This document shows, one piece after another, positions 37,764 to 46,426 of a DNA stretch of 64,000 nt. The translations under genes were made by a program, and so were the position numbers. Origin of the DNA: an uncultured Pelagibacteraceae bacterium (GTDB lineage: Bacteria; Pseudomonadota; Alphaproteobacteria; Pelagibacterales; Pelagibacteraceae). The notes under the pieces are model-generated. The model saw only the letters and a list, made by a program, of their open reading frames with translations. It had not been told where the DNA came from and ran no database searches. The stretch covers positions 1 to 64,000 of the forward strand of contig CACBBR010000003.1 in the NCBI GenBank assembly GCA_902537555.1. Direction: 5' to 3'. Numbering within the stretch: position 1 is the first letter of the stretch; each line of letters starts with the position of its first letter.

Positions 37764-38891
37764 ATGGATCTTTCACTTTATAAAAATGAATTAACTGAAA
37801 TAAATAAAATCGTAAAAAGTTATAATGACAATTCGTTAAAAAAAACTTTACTATTAGCAAATTATAGTAAATCTAAATTGCCAAATTTAAATAATATCCC
37901 CCAATATCATAATATTCTTGGATTAATAAACTTAAGGCTTAATGACGTTAAACAATCCATTTTAGATTTTGAGACTGCAATTAAGATAAATCCAAAATTT
38001 CATCCAGCCTACTATAATTTAGGTTTAGCATATTTTAATAGTAACAATTTAGATTTATCTTATAGCTCTTTAATCAAAGCAATTAATCTTAAAAAAGATT
38101 ATAAATTGGCCACAGATAAATTAATCGAACTTTTATCATTTTATGAACCAGTTAAAAGTTCAGCAAACTTAATTTATGATTTAAACAAAAAAATAAAAAA
38201 AGTTAAATTTAATATAGATTTATCTAATAAAATATCAGATCAAAAAATAATTGATTATTTTAGTAGATGCAAAAAAATTGTTTTAGAAAATTTAGAGGAT
38301 TTATCATATAACAAACTTCAAATATTTCGAAAAAAAACTATTTTTCTCAACTGTGAAAGACACAAATCCATTTTTAAAAAATACAATACTATTCCTAATT
38401 ATTGTTTTAATTGTTTTAAAGTAGTTATTGAGTCTAAAAGCTTTTATGATTTATTAAAAGTTTCTCTTCTTTTTGATCATGTAACTTTTTTTTCTAATTT
38501 TAATAGAAAAAATATGATTGATAAAAAGTCAAAAAAAGATGTATTTAAAAGTATTATATATTGTTCAAACTTAGAACAAGTTTTTGAAACAGAAAAAAAA
38601 ACAAAAGAAATTCTTAATAGATATTTTGATAATAATTTATTTATAACAAGTAAAAGAGGTTGTTATGAATATGAACTAAAATTTCCTGAGTATAAAAAAA
38701 TTAACAAAAATCATTCTAAATTGATGAGTTTTCCTGAAAAATGGACAGATAATGAAAAAGAATATGATTTAGAAAATACAAAAGATGGCTTTGAAAAAAA
38801 AATATCAGTGCACGATACAATAAAAGGAAATTCTCTACACAACTTTCTGATCATAAATAATTGGTTTAATGATCAAAAGCTACCATTGTAA
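37764..38891 (+). CDS. TPR-containing protein with a Cys-rich motif, function unknown
   Basis: The 375-residue protein has an N-terminal repeat region with at least two clear TPRs (residues about 50-125, e.g. HNILGLINLRLNDVKQSILDF and AYYNLGLAYFNSNNL). The remaining 250 residues do not match a family I know. A C-x16-C-x2-C pattern (Cys197, Cys214, Cys217) in the second half could bind metal. A second stretch, SKRGCYEYELKFPEY, adds another Cys. The C-terminus (WTDNEKEYDLENTKDGFEKK) is charged. No signal peptide is seen. It starts 35 bases after tRNA-Gly, and its TPR pairing with the upstream sulfotransferase may be functional, but that is inference. Confidence 0.8.
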   Translation: MDLSLYKNELTEINKIVKSYNDNSLKKTLLLANYSKSKLPNLNNIPQYHNILGLINLRLNDVKQSILDFETAIKINPKFHPAYYNLGLAYFNSNNLDLSYSSLIKAINLKKDYKLATDKLIELLSFYEPVKSSANLIYDLNKKIKKVKFNIDLSNKISDQKIIDYFSRCKKIVLENLEDLSYNKLQIFRKKTIFLNCERHKSIFKKYNTIPNYCFNCFKVVIESKSFYDLLKVSLLFDHVTFFSNFNRKNMIDKKSKKDVFKSIIYCSNLEQVFETEKKTKEILNRYFDNNLFITSKRGCYEYELKFPEYKKINKNHSKLMSFPEKWTDNEKEYDLENTKDGFEKKISVHDTIKGNSLHNFLIINNWFNDQKLPL

Positions 38892-38950
38892 AATAAACTT
38901 TCTAACTACAGCTTGCTTTTTTAAAATTCAATATTTATAATAATATTATA

Positions 38951-39286
38951 ATGAATGATTTAGCTGATAAAAAATGCATACCATGTGAAGGTGGCATTCC
39001 AAGTTTTGATCTTGATGAAATCCATAAATATTTAAAAAAAGTTGATGGGTGGGATGTTAAATCTGAGGACCAAAAAGATTACTACATTGTTAAAAATTTC
39101 AAATTTAATAATTTTTTAGAAAGTCAATCATTTATTAATAAAGTCGGAGAAATTGCAGAGCAAGAAGGTCATCATCCAGACATATGGTTTGGCTGGGGAT
39201 ATGCAAAAATTAAAATACAGACGCATGCCATTAATGGATTACATGAAAGCGATTTTGTGCTTGCTGCAAAAATTGATAGAATTTAA
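38951..39286 (+). CDS. phhB: 4a-hydroxytetrahydrobiopterin dehydratase (PCD/DCoH)
   Basis: The enzyme dehydrates carbinolamine pterins, usually to recycle the cofactor of phenylalanine hydroxylase. The 111-residue protein has WDVKSEDQKDYYIVKNFKFNNF, the signature EQEGHHPDIWFGWGYAKI with the two active-site histidines, and the C-terminal THAINGLHESDFVLAAKID. Length and motif spacing fit the family. No phenylalanine hydroxylase is in the window, so a role in molybdopterin or folate chemistry is possible. Confidence 0.9.
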   Translation: MNDLADKKCIPCEGGIPSFDLDEIHKYLKKVDGWDVKSEDQKDYYIVKNFKFNNFLESQSFINKVGEIAEQEGHHPDIWFGWGYAKIKIQTHAINGLHESDFVLAAKIDRI

Positions 39287-39290
39287 AATT

Positions 39291-40835
39291 TTAATGTTTA
39301 AAATGTCTTGTCTTTGAAAAAACAAGAATAATACCTAACTTATCTGCAAATTTTATAATTTCCTTATCACGCATAGAACCTGAAGGTTGAATAATTGCGC
39401 TCACTCCATTTTGAACTAAAGTTTCAATTCCATCAACAAATGGAAAAAAAGCATCTGATGCTCCTAAAATCATATCATTTTGATTAATTTTTTGAAATTT
39501 TTTCATTTTATCAACTGCTATTTTGCAACTATCTAATCTACTTGGTTGACCCGATCCAATTCCGACAGTTGTACTATTTTTTGTTAATACAATTGCATTA
39601 GACTGTACATTTCTACAAACATTAAAAGCAAATAATAAATCATTAAAAACTTTCTTTGTTGGTTTTACCTTAGATACAACTTTAAAATTTTTACTATCAA
39701 AAATTTTGTTATCGATGCTTTGGAATAACATAGAGTCCAAGTTACTTTTAATATTGTTAAAGCTTTGTTGTTTTAGCTTAGAAGCATCGATTAATCTTAA
39801 ATTCTTTTTCTTTTTAAGAATTTTTAAAGAATTTGTATCAAATCCATTTCCAATTATTACTTCCAAAAATAATTTATTTAATTCTTGTGCAATTTTTTTA
39901 GTTACTCTAAAATTACATGAAACAATTCCTCCAAATGCACTTACAGGATCGCATCCTAGGGCTTCCTTATAGCTTTCAATATTGCTTTTATTGACTGAGA
40001 CTCCGCATGGGTTAGCATGTTTAACAATTACAGTTCCAGTATTTTTTGGAAGAGTTTGTGAAATATTTAGAGCTGCGTAAATATCATTATAATTATTATA
40101 ACTTAATTTTTTACCACTCAATTGAAATATACCTAAACTATTACTTCTACTATAAATTGCTGATTTTTGATGAGGATTTTCTCCATAACGTAATATTTCA
40201 ATCAAGTTTCCATATATAGTCTTTTTCTGAGTAAAATAATTTTTATTTTGAACACTTAAATATTCTGAAATAACAGAGTCATAATAAGCAGTTAAGTTAA
40301 AAGCTTCTTGAGATAGCTTTTTTCTAAATTCTAAACTAGTACTACCTTTATTTTTTTCTAAATCTATTACAAACTCTTTGTAATGATTTGGAGATGTTAA
40401 AACAGTTATATCATTGTAATTTTTAGCTGATGCTCTCACAAGAGCTGGACCTCCAATGTCTATGTTTTCGATAATTTCACCATGATTTTTTGTAACGTTT
40501 AATGTTTCTTCAAATGGATAAAAATTAACTATTACTAAGTCAATTTCTTCATAATTGTTTTTATTAAGCTCATTTTTATGTTTTTGATTTTCTCTTTTGC
40601 TAAGAATTCCGGCATATAACTTTGGATGGAGCGTTTTGACTCTGCCATCTAAAATTTCATCAGATTTTGTATATTCTGATACTTCTCTGCACTTGTAACC
40701 TAACTTTTTGATCTCTTTTGATGTTCCACCTGAACTAATGATATTTATATTATATTTTTTGAGTATTTGTAAAATTAATTTAATTTCGGATTTATCCGAT
40801 AAAGATATAATTGCATTTTTAATTTTTTTATTCAT
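39291..40835 (-). CDS. purH: AICAR transformylase / IMP cyclohydrolase
   Basis: PurH catalyses the last two steps of IMP synthesis. The 514-residue protein has the N-terminal MGS-like cyclohydrolase domain (ISSGGTSKEIKKLGYKCREVSEYT, then GRVKTLHPKLYAGIL). The transformylase domain shows LRYGENPHQKSAIY, the catalytic Lys-His in VIVKHANPCGVSV, GGIVSCNF, GIGSGQPSR and SDAFFPFVDGIE. All parts are present. It overlaps the upstream heparinase-like gene by 4 bases. This clustering with a heparinase II/III-like gene and rpe recurs in alphaproteobacteria. Confidence 0.97.
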   Translation of the reverse strand: MNKKIKNAIISLSDKSEIKLILQILKKYNINIISSGGTSKEIKKLGYKCREVSEYTKSDEILDGRVKTLHPKLYAGILSKRENQKHKNELNKNNYEEIDLVIVNFYPFEETLNVTKNHGEIIENIDIGGPALVRASAKNYNDITVLTSPNHYKEFVIDLEKNKGSTSLEFRKKLSQEAFNLTAYYDSVISEYLSVQNKNYFTQKKTIYGNLIEILRYGENPHQKSAIYSRSNSLGIFQLSGKKLSYNNYNDIYAALNISQTLPKNTGTVIVKHANPCGVSVNKSNIESYKEALGCDPVSAFGGIVSCNFRVTKKIAQELNKLFLEVIIGNGFDTNSLKILKKKKNLRLIDASKLKQQSFNNIKSNLDSMLFQSIDNKIFDSKNFKVVSKVKPTKKVFNDLLFAFNVCRNVQSNAIVLTKNSTTVGIGSGQPSRLDSCKIAVDKMKKFQKINQNDMILGASDAFFPFVDGIETLVQNGVSAIIQPSGSMRDKEIIKFADKLGIILVFSKTRHFKH

Positions 40836-42460
40836 ATCTTACTTATTTTCCATTCAATTAATTGTTCATCTTTTTGAGTTATACCTGAAATAACAATATT
40901 TTGATTTTCAATATACTTGTTTTTACTACCGAAATATAGACCGGTTTCAACTCCTATCATTCCATCATTTGAAAAAAAACGCCAACCTGAATTTTCTAAT
41001 TCTATTAAAATAGATTTATTATCTTGTAATTTGGTTACCTTTATATTTGGAAGAAGATGAAATCTAATTTCAAAATTTGTGACTTTAAAATTTTTTTTTT
41101 TAATTAGTTTTTCTTTGCCAAAAATAATATTTTTATCAGAATAAAATTCTAAACTTCGCTGATGTATCACACCATATCTTGATAAATATCCATCATGAGA
41201 GCACTTTATATTCCAATAATTATTATCATAAGTAACTTGATTATCGAATGTTTTAAATCCTCTACTAACAACAAATGGTCCTTTACCTTGTTTTTTAAAA
41301 CTACAAACAGATGAATTATCTAAAATTAATGTTGAGTGAGTAGCAGTAGATCTTGAAATTCTATTTAGTTGATGATTGTGGTCTTGAAAATAACCAGAAT
41401 TAGTTATTAATTTTTCATTTTTAAAATAAAATTCAAATGATAAAGGTCCGCTTTGATAATTTTCAGAGTAATTTTTTCCTGGGTTACTACCCGTATCCAT
41501 AGCAAGTATAGCATTTTTATTTTTTAAAATCGTGTAACCAGATGTTTCAAAATTGTCATTTTTAAAATTATATCTAAAAAGACTTAAATATTTGTCAAAA
41601 TCACTATTGTCAGAATTGTTGTTACCATTAAATAATAAGCTTTGTTTTAGTGATCCCCAAAAGAAAACATACGATTTTCCAAGATAAAAAATTATTTCAT
41701 CTAAATATTCTGGAATATCATTTAATGAGTCTTTAAGAAGTTCTCTAATTAATATAAAATATTTCAAGTAAAAAACCATTTGTCTTATATTTCTTGATTT
41801 TGGAAAGTAATTAATATCGAAAGAAGAATTAATAATTTTTTTAAGTAGATCTAACCCATAATCTAAATATCTTATATTTTTATAGGATATTCCAGACATA
41901 ACAATAGCTGTGCATCCGATCATTTTATCATTTAAGTTTGGAGATCTGTCAATTTCATTTACTAGGTGATTTACTTGCTTACTAATTATTTCGTTAAATT
42001 TATTTTTATAACTATTATGTGACTCATTATAAGTTATTTTAGAATTTGAAATCCAAGCAATTACTCTTTTTGAAAGGATATCTATTTCCCAACTTCTTTT
42101 TTCATAGTGTTGATTTTTTTTAATCCAGTTTTCTATGATTGATTGTGTAATTTTGTTAGAAGATTTAAGATCAATTGAAAATAACCAATAAAAACTATGA
42201 AGTTTTTTAAAATCTTTATAATTTAAATTATTATTTTCCCATATTGATTGAACATTAAAATCCTCAATTTTTTTTTTCTGTTTTTCATATTTTATTAATG
42301 AGCTGAGAATATTTAAACTTGGTTGATAAACTAAAACATTTTCACTAACCTTTGAGATTTTTTTATCATATAAGGATGAACTTAAATAGATTTTCCTTAT
42401 TTGGTTTTTAAAAATAAAATAAAATTCGTTGATAAAATTAAAAGAACTTTTTAAAAACAT
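40832..42460 (-). CDS. Heparinase II/III-like protein
   Basis: The 542-residue protein has a helical alpha/alpha-toroid-like first half and a beta-rich Heparinase II/III C-terminal half. The latter includes AILAMDTGSNPGKNYSE, GPLSFEFYFKNEKLITNSGYF, RSTATHSTLILDNSS and HDGYLSRYGVIHQRSLEF. No signal peptide is visible, which is unusual for a glycan-degrading lyase and suggests cytoplasmic action or another role. Its conserved link to purH and rpe is unexplained in the literature as far as I know. Catalytic residues cannot be assigned with confidence. Confidence 0.82.
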   Translation of the reverse strand: MFLKSSFNFINEFYFIFKNQIRKIYLSSSLYDKKISKVSENVLVYQPSLNILSSLIKYEKQKKKIEDFNVQSIWENNNLNYKDFKKLHSFYWLFSIDLKSSNKITQSIIENWIKKNQHYEKRSWEIDILSKRVIAWISNSKITYNESHNSYKNKFNEIISKQVNHLVNEIDRSPNLNDKMIGCTAIVMSGISYKNIRYLDYGLDLLKKIINSSFDINYFPKSRNIRQMVFYLKYFILIRELLKDSLNDIPEYLDEIIFYLGKSYVFFWGSLKQSLLFNGNNNSDNSDFDKYLSLFRYNFKNDNFETSGYTILKNKNAILAMDTGSNPGKNYSENYQSGPLSFEFYFKNEKLITNSGYFQDHNHQLNRISRSTATHSTLILDNSSVCSFKKQGKGPFVVSRGFKTFDNQVTYDNNYWNIKCSHDGYLSRYGVIHQRSLEFYSDKNIIFGKEKLIKKKNFKVTNFEIRFHLLPNIKVTKLQDNKSILIELENSGWRFFSNDGMIGVETGLYFGSKNKYIENQNIVISGITQKDEQLIEWKISKI

Positions 42461-42461
42461 T

Positions 42462-43121
42462 TTACATTGATTTTAGTTTTTCAATATTATTTTTAATATT
42501 ACCATTATTTTCTTTAAAGATTGTAGTTCCTGACACTAAAATATCTGCTCCTGCTTCTAAAACCATTTTTGCATTACTAAAATTAATTCCTCCATCAACT
42601 TCAATGTTGAAATGATATTGGTTTTTATCTTTAATATTTTTTAACTCTTTTATTTTATCTAATACTTCAGGCATAAATTTTTGACCACCAAAACCTGGGT
42701 TAACACTCATAACTAGTACTAAATCAATATTTTTAATTTCATCAATTATTGTTTTTATTTCAGTTTTAGGATTTAAAGAAACGCCGACTTTTTTGCCAAA
42801 TTGTTTAATTAAGTTTATTGATTCTTTTAAATTCTCAGTAGCTTCAGGGTGGATAGTGATTATGTCTGCTCCGGCTTCTGCATAATTTTCAATATATTTG
42901 TGTACAGGAGAAATCATTAGATGAACATCAAACGGAAGTTTAGTATATTTTCTTAAATTTTTTATCACAGGAGGTCCTATTGTTAGATTTGGAACAAAGT
43001 GGCCATCCATTACGTCAACATGAATTAAATCAGCACCACCCTCCTCAAGTTTTTTTATCTCACTACCAAGCTGACTAAAATCTGCAGACAATATAGATGG
43101 AGAAATTTGAATTTTTTTCAT
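42462..43121 (-). CDS. rpe: Ribulose-phosphate 3-epimerase
   Basis: Rpe interconverts ribulose-5-phosphate and xylulose-5-phosphate. The 219-residue (beta/alpha)8 enzyme has ISPSILSADFSQLG, the metal-binding HVDVMDGHFVPNLTIGPPV, VHLMISP, SVNPGFGGQKFM and VDGGINFSNA with its catalytic Asp. Length is typical. It starts just 1 base before the heparinase-like gene on the same strand. Confidence 0.97.
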   Translation of the reverse strand: MKKIQISPSILSADFSQLGSEIKKLEEGGADLIHVDVMDGHFVPNLTIGPPVIKNLRKYTKLPFDVHLMISPVHKYIENYAEAGADIITIHPEATENLKESINLIKQFGKKVGVSLNPKTEIKTIIDEIKNIDLVLVMSVNPGFGGQKFMPEVLDKIKELKNIKDKNQYHFNIEVDGGINFSNAKMVLEAGADILVSGTTIFKENNGNIKNNIEKLKSM

Positions 43122-43164
43122 TTGATACTAGAAATATTAGTATCAATTTTTTTTTTAATTTGAA

Positions 43165-43503
43165 TTAATTTTTACCAAAAAGTCTATAAATTTCTCCTGC
43201 AATTTCACTTTCAAGAGGAAATGAGAGCATACCCATAACAGAATATCCCATTAAATATGGCATTAAATAGAATCTAATCATATAAAAGAACCAGGCTACA
43301 TACAAAGGAACGATCGGTGCAACAATAAAACTTGGTGTTATAAATCTGAAAATTTTAATAATAGGATTTGTATATTTTACAAATACTTTCATGAAAAAAA
43401 ACTGTGAGTCTTCTCTTTGAAAAATATTCATTGCAGACCTTCCAATTAAAGTCCACATAACTATTCCTAAGACATAATCAATTACTAAAATGTAAATTGG
43501 CAT
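43165..43503 (-). CDS. Small integral membrane protein, YggT-like
   Basis: The 112-residue protein has two or three hydrophobic helices (ILVIDYVLGIVMWTLIG near the N-terminus and FIVAPIVPLYVAWFFYMIRF in the middle) separated by a stretch, KYTNPIIKIFRFITPS. That stretch resembles the NPIL-R-I-P motif of YggT proteins, which have roles in membrane and osmotic stress or division in some bacteria. A second, clearer YggT gene is at 52.8 kb. The assignment is tentative. It lies just downstream of a strong terminator hairpin, so it probably has its own promoter or is read by leakage. Confidence 0.7.
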   Translation of the reverse strand: MPIYILVIDYVLGIVMWTLIGRSAMNIFQREDSQFFFMKVFVKYTNPIIKIFRFITPSFIVAPIVPLYVAWFFYMIRFYLMPYLMGYSVMGMLSFPLESEIAGEIYRLFGKN

Positions 43504-43517
43504 ATAATTGAACTAGC

Positions 43518-43552
43518 AAAATATTGGGGGCTTAAAAAGCCCCCAATATTTT
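43518..43552 (-). terminator. Strong intrinsic terminator of the symporter operon
   Basis: A perfect 16-bp stem (43518-43533 with 43537-43552, five G:C pairs in a row at the top) closes a 3-base loop. Runs of T occur on the outer side in both directions, so it could act bidirectionally. It sits 7 bases after the symporter stop on the minus strand and would end that transcript. It is by far the most stable hairpin I saw in the window. Confidence 0.88.
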
Positions 43553-43558
43553 TATTTA

Positions 43559-45415
43559 TTAGTGTTGTTTACCCAGAACAGTTTTGCCGCTCGGTACTCT
43601 GACTTCGTCAATCATGTCTTGAGTAGCTTTATCTGGTTCAGGTGTCATTAAACTGACAACTACCATTACCACAAAACAGACACTAGCTCCTATGATTCCA
43701 AATCTAAGATGATCAATACCCAATATAATGTTTTCATTTGCGTTCTCTGCAAATTTTACCATATATAAGTATATTGTTCCTGATCCTAGACCAGCAATCA
43801 TTCCAGCTATAGCACCCTGTCTTGTCGCTCTTTTCCACCATACCCCAAGTACTAATGGGAAGAATAGCCCAGACATTGCAAAGTCAAATGCCCATGCGAC
43901 AGCACCAAGGATAGAAGTAAGTTTCATTGATGCAACAAATGCACCAGCTGCACCAATAACCACCAATAATGCTCTGGCTACTAGTAGTCTTTTTCTTACA
44001 TCTGCTTTAGGATCTATGATTTTGAAATATATATCATGAGACAAAGCATTAGCTATTGCAAGAATTAAACCATCAGCAGTTGACATTGCTGCAGCCATAC
44101 CACCAGCCGCAACTAATCCAGAAATTACATAAGGTAATCCAGCAATTTCAGGAGTCGCTAGCACAACAATATCTCCTCTCATGAAAAACTCATTTAATGC
44201 TAATTTACCATCATTATCAAAATCTTGGATGTGCATCCATTTCTGGGCATTCCAAGCTTGATACCAATCTATGCTTTGAACCTCGGCTATTGATTTTCCA
44301 ATGATTCCCGTTGCTAAACTTGGGTCCATTAATGACAATTTAGACACTGTAGCTAACATAGGTGCAGAAGTATATAAAAGTGCAATAAAAAATAATGACC
44401 AAGCAACAGATTTTCTTGCAGCTTTTACACTTGGAGTCGTAAAGTATCTCATTAAAATATGAGGTAAAGATGCAGTACCTACCATCATACATATTACTAA
44501 TGAAATAAATTTCCAAGCTGCCATTGCACCATCAGGAACTCCAGCATGTGAATTGACTATGTATTTTAAACCTTTAACAGGTGAACCGTCCGCAAATGTC
44601 ATTGCTGCCATTGCTTCTTTGCTGTTTTCTTTTAAACCAAATGTTGCTTCAAGTTCTCCTAACTTAGCAACTTCATCACCTAACATTAAATGTGGGAATA
44701 TTCCATAGTTACCACTGCTACTAATCCAAAATACTGGAATTAAGTATGCTATTATTAGTACAATATATTGAGCAACTTGAGTCCAAGTTACAGCCCTCAT
44801 ACCACCTAGCATAGAACATAGTAAAATACTTACTAACCCAACCCAAACTCCTAATTCAAAAGGTATTTGAAGCGCTCTGGATGCAATAGTTCCCGTTGCA
44901 TTAATTTGAGCAGTCACATATGTGAATGAAGCTAAAGCTAATACCACAACCGCACAAAATCTTGCTAGGTTTCCTCCATACCTTGTTCCAATAAAATCAG
45001 GAACAGTATAGCATCCGAACTTTCTTAAGTAAGGTGCTAATAAAGATGATACTAATACATAACCACCAGTCCATCCAATCAAGAATGCCATGTAGGTGTA
45101 TCCACCAAAATAAATACCTCCTGCCATAGCAACAAATGATGCTCCGGACATCCAGTCAGCAGCAGTCGCCATTCCATTAAATACAGTTGGAACTTGTCTT
45201 CCAGCTACATAATATGCATCTACTTGAACAGTTCTAGATAAATATCCAATTATTGCATAAATACATACTGTAAAAGCTACAAATAAAATACCAATAGTCT
45301 CCTTTGATACACCTGCATTTTCTGCAATAGCCATCAAAATGATGAATGCTAAAAAACCACCAGTGTATGTTCCGTAGATTTTAGGTAAATTTTGTATAAA
45401 GTTTCCTTTAAACAT
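43559..45415 (-). CDS. Sodium:solute symporter, large subunit (SSS family, VC_2705/ActP-like)
   Basis: The 618-residue protein has about 13 transmembrane helices and the SSS pattern: TAADWMSGASFVAMAGGIYFGG, GYTYMAFLIGWTGGYVLVSSLL (both read as motifs) and GLVAAGGMAAAMSTADGLILAIANAL. The last is the sodium-site region of acetate/solute permeases. A small partner subunit (DUF4212) precedes it. An extra hydrophilic segment at residues 380-420 contains an EF-hand-like loop (398-409). Acetyl-CoA synthetase nearby makes acetate or another short carboxylate a reasonable guess. A good AAGGAGG ribosome site lies inside the upstream gene. Confidence 0.92.
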   Translation of the reverse strand: MFKGNFIQNLPKIYGTYTGGFLAFIILMAIAENAGVSKETIGILFVAFTVCIYAIIGYLSRTVQVDAYYVAGRQVPTVFNGMATAADWMSGASFVAMAGGIYFGGYTYMAFLIGWTGGYVLVSSLLAPYLRKFGCYTVPDFIGTRYGGNLARFCAVVVLALASFTYVTAQINATGTIASRALQIPFELGVWVGLVSILLCSMLGGMRAVTWTQVAQYIVLIIAYLIPVFWISSSGNYGIFPHLMLGDEVAKLGELEATFGLKENSKEAMAAMTFADGSPVKGLKYIVNSHAGVPDGAMAAWKFISLVICMMVGTASLPHILMRYFTTPSVKAARKSVAWSLFFIALLYTSAPMLATVSKLSLMDPSLATGIIGKSIAEVQSIDWYQAWNAQKWMHIQDFDNDGKLALNEFFMRGDIVVLATPEIAGLPYVISGLVAAGGMAAAMSTADGLILAIANALSHDIYFKIIDPKADVRKRLLVARALLVVIGAAGAFVASMKLTSILGAVAWAFDFAMSGLFFPLVLGVWWKRATRQGAIAGMIAGLGSGTIYLYMVKFAENANENIILGIDHLRFGIIGASVCFVVMVVVSLMTPEPDKATQDMIDEVRVPSGKTVLGKQH

Positions 45416-45672
45416 TAATCGCCCTCCTTTTCAGTAAAGCCAAACTCAGCATCAATCTTTTCTTGCCTATTAGCAAACCAAAAAATTAACACAACGAAAG
45501 CAATAATTGACCCTTGAGCACACATATAATATGCAAGAGGATATCCTAGAAAGCTTCCTTCGTTTAAACTAGTACCAAACATGAAGACCACATAACCAAA
45601 GATAAACCAAATAGCCAATGTGATCATCATTAGCCCTCTGGTTTTATCCCAGTGCTTTTCTTTGTTTGACAT
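45415..45672 (-). CDS. Sodium:solute symporter, small subunit (DUF4212)
   Basis: The 85-residue protein has two transmembrane helices (MMITLAIWFIFGYVVFMFG and YYMCAQGSIIAFVVLIFWF). It also has the family features HWDKTRGLMMI at the N-terminus and FGTSLNEGSFLGYPLAYYM between the helices. DUF4212 proteins are encoded directly before VC_2705-type symporters and are thought to be an accessory subunit. The TAATG junction shares one base with the large subunit. Upstream is a strong GGGAGG ribosome site, better than most in this window, which suggests high expression. Confidence 0.93.
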   Translation of the reverse strand: MSNKEKHWDKTRGLMMITLAIWFIFGYVVFMFGTSLNEGSFLGYPLAYYMCAQGSIIAFVVLIFWFANRQEKIDAEFGFTEKEGD

Positions 45673-45711
45673 TTTTTTCCCTCCCTATAGGTTAAAAATA
45701 AAACCATACTC

Positions 45712-45723
45712 ATTTGATCAAAT
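45712..45723. promoter_or_regulatory. Palindrome in the symporter promoter region (possible operator)
   Basis: ATTTGATCAAAT is a perfect 12-bp palindrome in the 127-base divergent gap between the symporter operon and the next plus-strand gene. It is placed 40-50 bases from the DUF4212 start, where a regulator could act. No regulator gene is adjacent, and short A/T palindromes arise by chance in this composition, so this is only a candidate. Confidence 0.3.
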
Positions 45724-45799
45724 AATGAAAGGGTAAAAAAATGTATATTTATGAGTCATATTTGCTCATTTTAGGCCCCAAAAAACAAAATAAACGAAT

Positions 45800-46426
45800 A
45801 TGGGCATAAAATACAAACTGAAGTTGAGAGATTTGAAACTGCAATATTTTAAAGAGTATTTCAGTCCAATTTTAAAATATTTCAAAGGAAAAAAAAAAAT
45901 AAATAATTATCTAGACTTAAGAGAGTTCATTCAAAAAAAATCTGCATGGGTATCCCAAGTAACTCTTTATGGTTATTTAAAAACAAGAATGGGAGCCAAA
46001 TATGTCTTGATGTTTGATGATGAAGTATTTTTAAGTTCGATTAATAAAGCAAAATGGAATATTTATATGGTGGCATTGCAAGATTTAACTTTTTACACAA
46101 TTTCATATCTTAAAATTGAAAGAAACCTTCACGATACCGAAAAAGCAAAAGAAATTTTTAATAAGATTTTAACAGATGAATTAAATAATCAAATTCCAAA
46201 AGATATATACGAAAAGGCAAATAATGATTTTGAGGAAAGGTACCAAAAAATTAATTGGGATAAATATTATAAATCACTTCCATTTAATCTTAGCGCTTTA
46301 GCATTATATGAGTGGTCACCAATTGCAGAAGAATTAAAAATACTAGATAGAAAAATTGTTCTTAATTCCATGATTTTAAAATGGGAAAATATAAAAAAAG
46401 AGTTTGAAAGTATTTTAGATTTTTAA
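45800..46426 (+). CDS. Conserved-looking protein of unknown function
   Basis: The 208-residue protein is soluble, basic at the N-terminus and has no signal peptide. Notable segments are [46 protein letters not shown] and [13 protein letters not shown]. These have the dense aromatic and charged pattern of a conserved helical fold. I do not recognise a characterised family. It is divergent from the symporter operon and convergent with acs (4-base overlap), so position gives no operon partner. Confidence 0.78.
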   Translation: MGIKYKLKLRDLKLQYFKEYFSPILKYFKGKKKINNYLDLREFIQKKSAWVSQVTLYGYLKTRMGAKYVLMFDDEVFLSSINKAKWNIYMVALQDLTFYTISYLKIERNLHDTEKAKEIFNKILTDELNNQIPKDIYEKANNDFEERYQKINWDKYYKSLPFNLSALALYEWSPIAEELKILDRKIVLNSMILKWENIKKEFESILDF

